Source of the DNA: Actinomycetota bacterium
GTDB lineage: Bacteria > Actinomycetota > Geothermincolia > Fen-727 > Anoxymicrobiaceae
NCBI GenBank assembly: GCA_003154635.1
Contig: PMDX01000287.1
Span: forward strand, 8,818-19,232
Direction: 5' to 3'
DNA length: 10,415 nt
Below the pieces are notes generated by a model, which searched no databases, had not been told where the DNA came from, and worked only from the letters and a program-made list of their open reading frames with translations. Both the position numbers and the translations under genes were made by a program. Of this stretch, positions 1 to 5,787 are shown one piece after another (the first letter of the stretch is position 1; the number at the start of each line of letters is the position of its first letter).

Positions 1-647
1 TCGTCGCGCGCGAGCGCGTCGAGGAAGTCGCTCTCGACCAGGTCGGCGCTGTTGCCGAGGCTGATGAGCTTGGAGAAGCCGACGCCCTCCGCCCTGGCCC
101 AGTCGATGAGCGACGTGCACATTGCGCCGGACTGGCTGATGACACCTATCGACCCTTTCGGGGGCATCTTCCGCGCGAAGCTCGCGTTCATGGGAAGAGC
201 GGTGTTTATAATGCCCAGGCAATTGGGCCCGAGGATTCTCATCCCCCCCTTTGCCGCCGCTTTGACTACCTCATGCTCGAGCCGCCTGCCATCGATGCCC
301 ACCTCGCGGAATCCCGCCGAGATGACCACCGCGGCCTTGGTACCTTTCTCCACCAGGGCTTTCACCGTGCCCGGGACGGCCTTCGCCGGTACGACTACCA
401 CCGCGAGGTCTGGAGTTTCAGGAAGGGAGGAAACGTCGCCGTGACATGTGATGTCCTGGATGACGTCACACTTCGGGTTGACCGGGTAGACATTACCCTC
501 GTATCCGGATTTGATGATATTGGCTAATATTGCGTATCCGACCTTATCAGGATGCGATGAAGCCCCGATCACGGCAATCGATCGGGGTTCGAAAAAACCG
601 CTCCTTATGGTCGAACTTTCACTCAACCTCGAAGATTTGGCGGCCAT
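1..647 (-). CDS. Acyl-CoA synthetase (ADP/NDP-forming), CoA-binding N-terminal part; partial at window edge
   Basis: The reading frame runs off the window edge after 215 codons. Residues about 20-148 form a Rossmann-type CoA-binding domain: SIAVIGAS at 23-30, PVNPK at 55-59, ISAGFREVG at 109-117 and LGPNCLGIIN at 139-148. A succinyl-CoA-ligase-like domain begins near 166 with VISQSGAMCTSLIDWA and FSKLISLGN. This is the pattern of NDP-forming acetyl/acyl-CoA synthetases, which convert acyl-CoA, NDP and phosphate to acid, NTP and CoA in the cytoplasm. The catalytic histidine of the family lies beyond the edge, so activity cannot be judged; a fused acetyltransferase domain, as in Pat-type proteins, cannot be excluded. 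The start is uncertain. ATG at 647 lies inside rpmF (29-base overlap) and has no well-spaced ribosome binding site. TTG at 626 gives a length more usual for the family and overlaps the rpmF stop, which suggests translational coupling. An AAGGAG at 601-606 has no start codon at a useful distance. Confidence 0.88.
   Translation of the reverse strand, partial: MAAKSSRLSESSTIRSGFFEPRSIAVIGASSHPDKVGYAILANIIKSGYEGNVYPVNPKCDVIQDITCHGDVSSLPETPDLAVVVVPAKAVPGTVKALVEKGTKAAVVISAGFREVGIDGRRLEHEVVKAAAKGGMRILGPNCLGIINTALPMNASFARKMPPKGSIGVISQSGAMCTSLIDWARAEGVGFSKLISLGNSADLVESDFLDALARD
563..587 (-). repeat. Perfect 8-base inverted repeat early in the acyl-CoA synthetase gene
   Basis: CCCCGATC (563-570) and GATCGGGG (580-587) flank a 9-base loop. 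In the minus-strand transcript this hairpin falls about 30 bases after the rpmF stop, within codons for the first beta strand of the CoA-binding domain. No U-run follows it, so it is not a standard terminator. It could slow transcription or protect the rpmF message end, or be chance within conserved coding sequence. Confidence 0.5.
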
Positions 648-795
648 TATAATAGCCACACTCTCTGCATACTCGGTGGGGCAACTTGGGTTGGTGGCAC
701 TGCGGGCACTCGCCAAGAGTCGGTGGGCGCAGCTTGTGGTGCGACCTTCGTGAATCCCTGTTGGATTTTGATGTCTTGCGTTTCGGGACAGCCAT
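619..795 (-). CDS. rpmF: Large ribosomal subunit protein bL32
   Basis: A 58-residue protein beginning MAVPKRKTSKSNRDSRRSHH and carrying a zinc ribbon: C30-x2-C33, then KLPHRVC with C43-x2-C46, followed by GYYNGRQIFEVE. This is the unmistakable C-terminal signature of bL32 and the length is typical. All four cysteines are present, so it is the zinc-binding (C+) form rather than the cysteine-free paralogue. It is a structural protein of the 50S subunit. The ATG at 795 follows an AGAGG ribosome binding site at a good distance, and a promoter-like sequence lies about 30 bases further upstream. The neighbour 170 bases upstream is a small membrane protein; the usual partner DUF177 is one gene further away. 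The downstream acyl-CoA synthetase gene starts inside or right at its end. Confidence 0.97.
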   Translation of the reverse strand: MAVPKRKTSKSNRDSRRSHHKLRPPTLGECPQCHQPKLPHRVCRECGYYNGRQIFEVE

Positions 796-828
796 TATTT
801 CCTCTGCTTCCAGTCGAATTCTTTAACA

Positions 829-857
829 AGGTTACTTGAGGGCGTTTACCCAGTCAA
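829..857 (-). promoter_or_regulatory. Sigma-70-type promoter for rpmF
   Basis: On the minus strand TTGACT (857-852) is followed after exactly 17 bases by TAACCT (834-829). The -35 matches the consensus at five of six positions; the -10 keeps the key T, A and final T. A start near 822 would give a leader of roughly 27 bases before the rpmF ATG. It lies in the gap between the small membrane gene and rpmF, so it could give L32 expression independent of the upstream operon. Based on sequence match only. Confidence 0.55.
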
Positions 858-964
858 GTTGATCGCCGGGGCCGGTCGTCACCAGCGCTGGCGCGCGCTC
901 CGGCCTGAAGCCCGGTTCGCGACTGAAGAACCAGCCCCTGCATTGGTTCGAGGCATGACCCTCG

Positions 965-1183
965 TCAGGCCTCTTCTTTCCTCTCGAGCCTGGCGGCAGC
1001 TTGAGCCAGAAGTGCGGCGATGATGAAGAGCATGTACAGGGCCGAGAGCTGGAACCAGTCGTCGGCGTCCATGTTCAAGATCTTCCTGTCGGTGACGGCC
1101 GACGCCAGTCCGATGAGCACGGAAACCTTCGCTCCCACGAGCCCGAACCATGCATACAGCGGGTGAGCCAACAACTTCAGCAT
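965..1183 (-). CDS. Small two-helix membrane protein of unknown function
   Basis: 72 residues; I do not recognise the family. Two hydrophobic segments are visible, about 11-31 (WFGLVGAKVSVLIGLASAV) and about 44-66 (FQLSALYMLFIIAALLAQA). They are joined by a short polar loop with charged residues (TDRKILNMDADD), and the tail is charged (RLERKEEA). It should be an integral inner-membrane hairpin. The ATG at 1183 has a strong ribosome binding site, GAGGAGG five bases upstream, which supports it as a real gene over the overlapping frame. It starts 35 bases after the DUF177 stop and is probably co-transcribed with it. It separates DUF177 from rpmF, which are normally adjacent, so its position is unusual. 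No catalytic or binding residues are evident. Confidence 0.75.
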   Translation of the reverse strand: MLKLLAHPLYAWFGLVGAKVSVLIGLASAVTDRKILNMDADDWFQLSALYMLFIIAALLAQAAARLERKEEA

Positions 1184-1218
1184 CCGGACCTCCTCTGTCC
1201 CGATCCCCTGTCCCGGGA

Positions 1219-1788
1219 TTACTGGCCGCTCGTCTCCATCCTGCGTTTCAACTCTTCAAGCGGTTTCAGGCGCGCATCTATATGCCCGGTTTCACACCCA
1301 CAATCTTCGACATTGAGATTCGCCCCGCACTTCACGCAGAGCCCCCGGCATGCCTCGTCGCAAACGCGGCGGGCCGGGAAAGACAGGGCTATGACATCGC
1401 GGATTATCGGCTCGAGGTCGAGAACGCCGTCGATGACCATGTACTCCGACGCTGGTGCATCGCCTTCGTCGACATCCTCCTCGTTGAGCCAGAGCGCGTG
1501 CTCGCGAACCGTCAGGGAGATGGGGAATTCGAACATCTCAAGGCAGCGATAGCAACTGAGCTCTATGACGCCGGAGATAGCGCCGTTGACCTCGACTCCT
1601 CCAGCGATGCGTCTCAGGTCGAGCTTCCAACCTATCTCATCGCCGGGGTCAATAGAGATGTCGTAGGTATCCACGAGCACGAGCATCGCCGAGCCGACGA
1701 ACGTCTTCTTGTCGCCGACCGTCGGCAGAGCGCTTGGTATGTCGATCTTAAGGCTGGGTATCTTTGATTGATTTTTCATGGCTAACAC
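1219..1788 (-). CDS. DUF177 / YceD family protein, 23S rRNA accumulation factor
   Basis: 189 residues with the DUF177 features: C79-Y-R-C82-LEMFEF in the middle, and a C-terminal cysteine cluster (C143, C147, C151, C154, C163, C165) in the pattern CDEACRGLCVKCGANLN, likely metal binding. Members of this family (YceD in E. coli, Rv2926c in M. tuberculosis) are encoded beside rpmF and are linked to 23S rRNA accumulation and 50S maturation. An acidic stretch (LNEEDVDEGD, 101-110) lies between the two cysteine groups. The start is either GTG at 1788, with GAAGG about ten bases upstream, or ATG at 1779 (MKNQSKIP), whose upstream bases are poorer. The first is preferred only weakly. It follows the SepIVA-like gene after a 126-base gap, longer than the other gaps in the cluster, so separate regulation is possible. 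Confidence 0.92.
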   Translation of the reverse strand: MLAMKNQSKIPSLKIDIPSALPTVGDKKTFVGSAMLVLVDTYDISIDPGDEIGWKLDLRRIAGGVEVNGAISGVIELSCYRCLEMFEFPISLTVREHALWLNEEDVDEGDAPASEYMVIDGVLDLEPIIRDVIALSFPARRVCDEACRGLCVKCGANLNVEDCGCETGHIDARLKPLEELKRRMETSGQ

Positions 1789-1914
1789 TCAAGGCGAACC
1801 TTCGCGCCGAACAAGGCGTTTCCTGCCGCTCCGCCGCCGAGGTACTGATATCTGAAGCAACCTCCCCGGAGCCTGACGTTTCAGGGGCACCACGGAAGGA
1901 AATCGAGCCGACCT

Positions 1915-2433
1915 TTAGTCCTGGGGCTCGCGCTCGTATTCGTACTCTTCCTCTGCGCCGGGACCCTCCGCATACCCGCGAAGCTTCTCGCGCCACATGC
2001 TGATGCGGCCGAGAATCTCGTCGGTGGAGTCCTTGACCTCGATGAGAGAAGCCTCGAGCTCACCAAAGATGCGGTCGGCCACGTCTTCGGCGTCGTATAC
2101 TATCTTGCGGGCTTCCTCCTGGGCCTCGTCGATCATGTGGTCGCGCTCGAGCTCAGCCTGCTTGATGATCTCGGTCTGCTGGACCATGTCATCGGCACGC
2201 TTCTCTGCGGATTCAAGGAGCTCTTCCTCTTTGCGTTGTGCTTCGCCCAGGATGCGCTCGCGGTCCTTGGAGATGAGCCGCGCCTGCTTCAGCTCATTGG
2301 GTAGCGTTGCCCTGATGTCGTCAAGAAGGTCGTAGAACTCGGCCTCGTTGACCATGACCGAAGAGGACAGCGGAACCCGCTTGGAGTTGGCGATGAAGTC
2401 TTCGAGCTTGTCCAGGCGAGCGAAAATATCCAT
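1915..2433 (-). CDS. SepIVA/DivIVA-like coiled-coil protein
   Basis: 172 residues. The N-terminal part (1-45) has LDKLEDFIANSKRVPLSSSV and EFYDLLDDIRATLPNEL, which resemble the start of the mycobacterial septation protein SepIVA (Rv2927c). Residues about 50-150 are rich in Ala, Glu, Lys and Arg in heptad-like order, as in a long coiled coil. The C-terminal tail is very acidic (EEEYEYEREPQD). Such proteins are often annotated as V-type ATPase subunit H-like on coiled-coil similarity alone. Gene order supports the SepIVA reading, because in mycobacteria the gene also lies beside DUF177. A role in organising division or envelope growth is therefore plausible but inferred. It is shorter than SepIVA as I recall it (about 245 residues). 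The AAAGGAG ribosome binding site overlaps the coaD stop codon, indicating tight coupling. Confidence 0.75.
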   Translation of the reverse strand: MDIFARLDKLEDFIANSKRVPLSSSVMVNEAEFYDLLDDIRATLPNELKQARLISKDRERILGEAQRKEEELLESAEKRADDMVQQTEIIKQAELERDHMIDEAQEEARKIVYDAEDVADRIFGELEASLIEVKDSTDEILGRISMWREKLRGYAEGPGAEEEYEYEREPQD

Positions 2434-2439
2434 CTGTAG

Positions 2440-2949
2440 CTACTCCTTTCCCGAGGCGCCGGCAGCCGCGGGCCCACCGAACTTGTCGTAGAGCCGCCTC
2501 GCCACCCCTTCGGGCACGAGGCCGTCTATGCTACCGCCATAGGAGACTACCTCTTTGATACCACTCGAGCTCAGGTAGGTGTACTCAGGGCTGGCCATGA
2601 CGAGGAACGTCTCGATATCCTCGGCCATTTGCCGGTTAAACTGGGACATCTGAAACTCGAACTCGAAGTCCGACATGGCTCGCAGCCCTTTCACAATTGC
2701 GGTGGAACCCACTTGTCGGGCCATGTCTATGAGAAGGCAATCGAAAGCAACTGCCTCGACGTTATCTTTTTCCGCCAGGCACTCGTTGAGCATTTCAAGC
2801 CGTTCCTCAACGTCAAAGAGCGGCAGTTTCTCGGGGTTTGCCGCCACCGCGACAACCACCTTATCGAACTGACTGGCCGTCCTCAATATGACATCGAGAT
2901 GACCGTTTGTAACCGGGTCGAATGACCCCGGACAAAGCGCTACTTTCAA
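2440..2949 (-). CDS. coaD: Phosphopantetheine adenylyltransferase
   Basis: 169 residues, the usual size for CoaD. It transfers AMP from ATP to 4'-phosphopantetheine, the penultimate step of CoA synthesis, in the cytoplasm. Visible motifs are PGSFDPVTNGH (7-17, the nucleotidyltransferase T/HxGH motif ending in H17), NPEKLPLFDVEERLEML (38-54), VKGLRAMSDFEFEFQM (86-101, with the conserved Arg90) and YTYLSSSGIKEV (123-134). The start is TTG at 2949, overlapping the rsmD stop as TTGA, so coaD is probably translated by coupling to rsmD; no strong ribosome binding site precedes it. A short Ala/Gly tail extends past the conserved fold. The rsmD-coaD pairing is common in bacteria. Confidence 0.97.
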   Translation of the reverse strand: MKVALCPGSFDPVTNGHLDVILRTASQFDKVVVAVAANPEKLPLFDVEERLEMLNECLAEKDNVEAVAFDCLLIDMARQVGSTAIVKGLRAMSDFEFEFQMSQFNRQMAEDIETFLVMASPEYTYLSSSGIKEVVSYGGSIDGLVPEGVARRLYDKFGGPAAAGASGKE

Positions 2950-3527
2950 ACGTTGGTACCCCCGGCGTTGTCCGCCTGTTTGTTCAAACCGTAAAACGAG
3001 ATGATCGAATCGCCATAATCTCGCCGCTCTTCAAGTGACCATTCCGCAAGCGGTGGTTCGAAGCTCGTATGAGGTGAATGCCGGTACACCAGCAATCCGT
3101 CATACTCCAGCAACCCTTTCTCACGGATGATCTTAAACAACCGCTCCAGCAAGCGTTTATCAATTCTAAATGGGGGGTCGACAAAAATCAAACCATACAT
3201 CCCGTCCGCAAGGGCCAGGCCACGCGGCAGCTTGACCATATAGATACGGGCTTCATCGGCAAGATGCGCCCGCTCGAGGTTGTCTTTGATAGCGTCCGCG
3301 GTCGGGCGGTGCTGCTCGAAGAAATCAACCTGGGCCGCGCCTCGGCTCAACGCCTCTATGCCGAGATTGCCGACGCCCGCAAAAAGATCGAGAACTCTCG
3401 CGTCGACCACGCTGTCGTCGAGCACCGCGAAGAGCGACTCCTTGACGCGATCGAGCACGGGCCTGATCTTGTACCCTTTTGCCCCGTAGAGGCGCGTGCC
3501 CCGGGCGGTTCCGGCTATCACTCTCAT
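2946..3527 (-). CDS. rsmD: 16S rRNA (guanine966-N2)-methyltransferase
   Basis: 193 residues, typical length. It methylates G966 of 16S rRNA using S-adenosylmethionine. The family start MRVIAGTARGTRL is followed by RPVLDRVKESLF (22-33), SAM-binding motif I DLFAGVGNLGIEALSRGA (47-64), an acidic motif II region at VDFFEQ (67-72) and the catalytic VDPPF (116-120). The ATG at 3527 lies 6 bases after the recG stop, and its ribosome binding site AAAGGA overlaps that stop. It overlaps coaD by 4 bases downstream. Nothing is missing from the conserved core. Confidence 0.96.
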   Translation of the reverse strand: MRVIAGTARGTRLYGAKGYKIRPVLDRVKESLFAVLDDSVVDARVLDLFAGVGNLGIEALSRGAAQVDFFEQHRPTADAIKDNLERAHLADEARIYMVKLPRGLALADGMYGLIFVDPPFRIDKRLLERLFKIIREKGLLEYDGLLVYRHSPHTSFEPPLAEWSLEERRDYGDSIISFYGLNKQADNAGGTNV

Positions 3528-3533
3528 TTCTCG

Positions 3534-5681
3534 CTATCCTTTGAAAAGCCAGTCAAGGGAGCCGCCGAAGCGGCGGTTTGTTTCCCAGCGGAGCAGAACG
3601 TGCTCTATCTTCGAGAGGTCCGGGTCTGCCGCAACGAGGCGGAAGGCCTCTTCACGCGCGCGTCGGATCAACTCGAAGTTGCGCGACAGCTTCGCTACCT
3701 TGAGGTCGGGCAGTCCCGACTGCCTGTTGCCGAAGAGCGAGCCCTCACCCCGGATGCGGAGGTCGGCCTCGGCAAGCTCGAAGCCGTCATCGTAGCGCTT
3801 GATGGCATCGAGACGAGCCCTGGCCTCATCGGTGGACGGATCGGAGAAAAGGATGAAAACCCCCCGCTCTGAGCCGCGGCCGATCCGCCCGCGGAGCTGG
3901 TGCAGTTGGGCGAGTCCGAAGCGGTCGGCGTCCTCGACTATCATCACCGTCGCGTTGGGAACGTCAACCCCGACCTCGACCACGGACGTCGATATCAGGA
4001 TGTCTATCCGGCCCGAAGCGAACTGGCGCATCACCTTGCGTTTCTCATCGCTCTTCATCTGGCCGTGCAGCAACCCGATGTCGTAACCCGGGAACTCCGC
4101 CGCGAGCCGCTTTGCCTCGTCGGCAGCCGCGCGGGCATCGAGCTTCTCGGACTCCTCGATGAGCGGGCATATCACGAACGCCTGCCTCCCCGCCTTTATC
4201 TCTCTTCCGACCATGGCAAAAGCGCCCTTGCGCTGGGACTGGTCAGAGACGACAGTGATAACCCCTTTCCTTCCCCTTGGCAGCTCATCGATGACAGATA
4301 CGTCGAGGTCGCCGAACAGGGTCATTGAAAGCGTGCGCGGAATGGGCGTGGCCGACATGTGAAGGATGTCGGGGTCTTCACCTTTTTCCGAAAGAGAGAC
4401 GCGTTGATCGAGTCCGAACCGGTGCTGCTCGTCGATGATTACAAGCCCCAGCCGGGCGAAGCTGACGGACTGCTGTATGAGGGCGTGAGTACCTACGACG
4501 ATGTTGACCTCGCCGGAGGCGACGTTGTCGATAACGGTGCGCCCGGTGCTCGATGTGAGAAGCTCGACACGAACCCCGAGCCCCTCGAGCATCTGGCCGA
4601 TGCGCTCGTAGTGCTGCTGGGTCAGCACCTCCGTCGGCGCCATCAAGGCGCCCTGGTAGCCGTTTTCAACGGCCTTGAGCAACGCCAGCACCGCCACAAC
4701 CGTCTTGCCCGAGCCCACTTCCCCCTGGAGGAGCCGGTTCATCCGGGTGGCGCTTTTCATATCCGCGGATATCTCGCGCCACGACCGTTTCTGCGCACCG
4801 GTCATCTCGAACGGCAGCGACTGGGCGAAGTCGACGGTGAGACCGGGGGATGAATCATGGGCTATTCCCCTGGCTTGAGCCTCGTAGTGCTTCTTGCGGA
4901 GGGCAAGGCCCACCTGCATCATGAATACCTCATCGAAAGCGGCGCGATATCTCGCCTTTTTGAGCGCAGCGTTATCATTCGGGAAATGAATCTCGCGCAA
5001 CGCTTTTTCGAGCGGCGTCAGGTCAAACTTGTCGCGGACCGATCTCGGCACCGGGTCGGCCATGCCTGAGACCGCCTCGAGCGCCCTCTTAACGAGGCGC
5101 CTGAGCGAGGCGGACGTCACGCCGGCGGTGGCCGGGTATAGTGGGATGATGCGCCCGGTATGGATCGCCTCGGCGCGGTCTTCGCCCTCTTCGCCGCCGA
5201 GGACGTCGTAAGAAGGGTTTACCATCTGGAGACGTTTGTACTGGTACTGGACCTTGCCGCTGAAAGCCGCTTCGACCCCTTCTCTCAGTCGCTCTTTGTG
5301 CCATTCCTGGTTAAACCATACGCCTGAGATGTAGCCCGTGCCGTCGAAGATGGTGATCGTGAGTACGCTCTTGCGCCCTCGCGTCGGCCTGCTCTCGATA
5401 TCGCATACTTTGCCGAGGACAGTTGTCTCTTCGCCGGTCTTGACGCTGCCGATGGCAGTCAGGGACGAGCGGTCGAGATATCTGCGCGGAAAGTGATACA
5501 GGAGGTCGGCGACGGTGCGGATGCCAAGGGGAGCGAGCTTGCGCGCTATCGCCGGGCCCACCCCCTGCAGCGAACTGACAGGGGCCGCCGTGCGCTCGAG
5601 CGCGGCGACGGGCGGTGGAAGCTTTCGGGCCTCGGCCCGCTCAGCCTGCGCTTTATTTTCAGGAGCTTTTCCTTCTGGCAT
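3534..5681 (-). CDS. recG: ATP-dependent DNA helicase RecG
   Basis: 715 residues from the chosen start. RecG reverses stalled replication forks and migrates branched DNA. In order: a helix-hairpin-helix-like segment SLQGVGPAIARKLAPLGI (37-54), an OB-fold wedge domain (about 85-180), then two RecA-like helicase lobes. Walker A is GEVGSGKT (320-327), Walker B is IDEQH (416-420), motif III is SATPIPRT (443-450), motif V is TSVVEVGVDVPNA (565-577) and motif VI is QLRGRIGRG (595-603). The C-terminal translocation motif spans about 633-656 and ends FGNRQSG. All motifs appear intact. The frame is open further upstream to a GTG at 5744, but ATG 5681 is preferred because it has GGAGAG five bases upstream and because the likely -10 lies within the longer version. 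The first 35 residues are charged and not conserved in the family. It heads the minus-strand cluster. Confidence 0.96.
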   Translation of the reverse strand: MPEGKAPENKAQAERAEARKLPPPVAALERTAAPVSSLQGVGPAIARKLAPLGIRTVADLLYHFPRRYLDRSSLTAIGSVKTGEETTVLGKVCDIESRPTRGRKSVLTITIFDGTGYISGVWFNQEWHKERLREGVEAAFSGKVQYQYKRLQMVNPSYDVLGGEEGEDRAEAIHTGRIIPLYPATAGVTSASLRRLVKRALEAVSGMADPVPRSVRDKFDLTPLEKALREIHFPNDNAALKKARYRAAFDEVFMMQVGLALRKKHYEAQARGIAHDSSPGLTVDFAQSLPFEMTGAQKRSWREISADMKSATRMNRLLQGEVGSGKTVVAVLALLKAVENGYQGALMAPTEVLTQQHYERIGQMLEGLGVRVELLTSSTGRTVIDNVASGEVNIVVGTHALIQQSVSFARLGLVIIDEQHRFGLDQRVSLSEKGEDPDILHMSATPIPRTLSMTLFGDLDVSVIDELPRGRKGVITVVSDQSQRKGAFAMVGREIKAGRQAFVICPLIEESEKLDARAAADEAKRLAAEFPGYDIGLLHGQMKSDEKRKVMRQFASGRIDILISTSVVEVGVDVPNATVMIVEDADRFGLAQLHQLRGRIGRGSERGVFILFSDPSTDEARARLDAIKRYDDGFELAEADLRIRGEGSLFGNRQSGLPDLKVAKLSRNFELIRRAREEAFRLVAADPDLSKIEHVLLRWETNRRFGGSLDWLFKG

Positions 5682-5684
5682 GAT

Positions 5685-5690
5685 CTCTCC
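5685..5690 (-). promoter_or_regulatory. Ribosome binding site fixing the recG start
   Basis: GGAGAG on the minus strand, with the GGAG core five bases before ATG 5681. It supports the 715-residue RecG over the longer frame from GTG 5744, which would also include the AT-rich promoter element. Confidence 0.6.
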
Positions 5691-5692
5691 GG

Positions 5693-5724
5693 TACGGTTC
5701 CTCTCACTCGTGCCTATATAATAC
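5693..5724. promoter_or_regulatory. Divergent promoter region between recG and the glycosidase-like gene
   Basis: The sequence TATATAATA at 5715-5723 contains TATAAT on the plus strand (5717-5722) and, read on the minus strand, TATTAT (5723-5718) and TATATA (5720-5715). It could serve as the -10 for both genes. A plus start near 5729 gives a leader of about 58 bases; a minus start near 5708 gives about 27 bases before ATG 5681. No convincing -35 is seen on either strand at 16-18 bases, so an activator or a different sigma factor may be involved. Confidence 0.4.
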
Positions 5725-5787
5725 ATGGTGACCCGGACGCTCACCTGAACGTATCGAGATCGCCTCGTCTAGAGACCGGGAGGGAGC

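Noticed and set aside
646..651. Perfect TATAAT on the minus strand at the proposed synthetase start
   Set aside because: It lies within the rpmF codons for the conserved GYYNG segment, which fixes these bases, and there is no -35 at 16-18 bases upstream.
879..1151. 90-codon minus-strand frame overlapping the small membrane gene
   Set aside because: Arg-rich translation typical of a wrong frame, while the overlapping 72-residue frame has a strong ribosome binding site and two hydrophobic segments.
1150..1767. 205-codon open frame on the plus strand
   Set aside because: Antisense to the DUF177 gene, whose cysteine motifs are intact; its own translation shows no recognisable domain.
1872..1885. 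Inverted repeat CCTGACGTTTCAGG in the gap before DUF177
   Set aside because: Stem of only five base pairs and no U-run on either strand, so not supported as a terminator.
3078..3872. 264-codon open frame on the plus strand
   Set aside because: It lies antisense to rsmD and the recG 3' end, which carry clear family motifs; long antisense frames are expected in GC-rich coding DNA.
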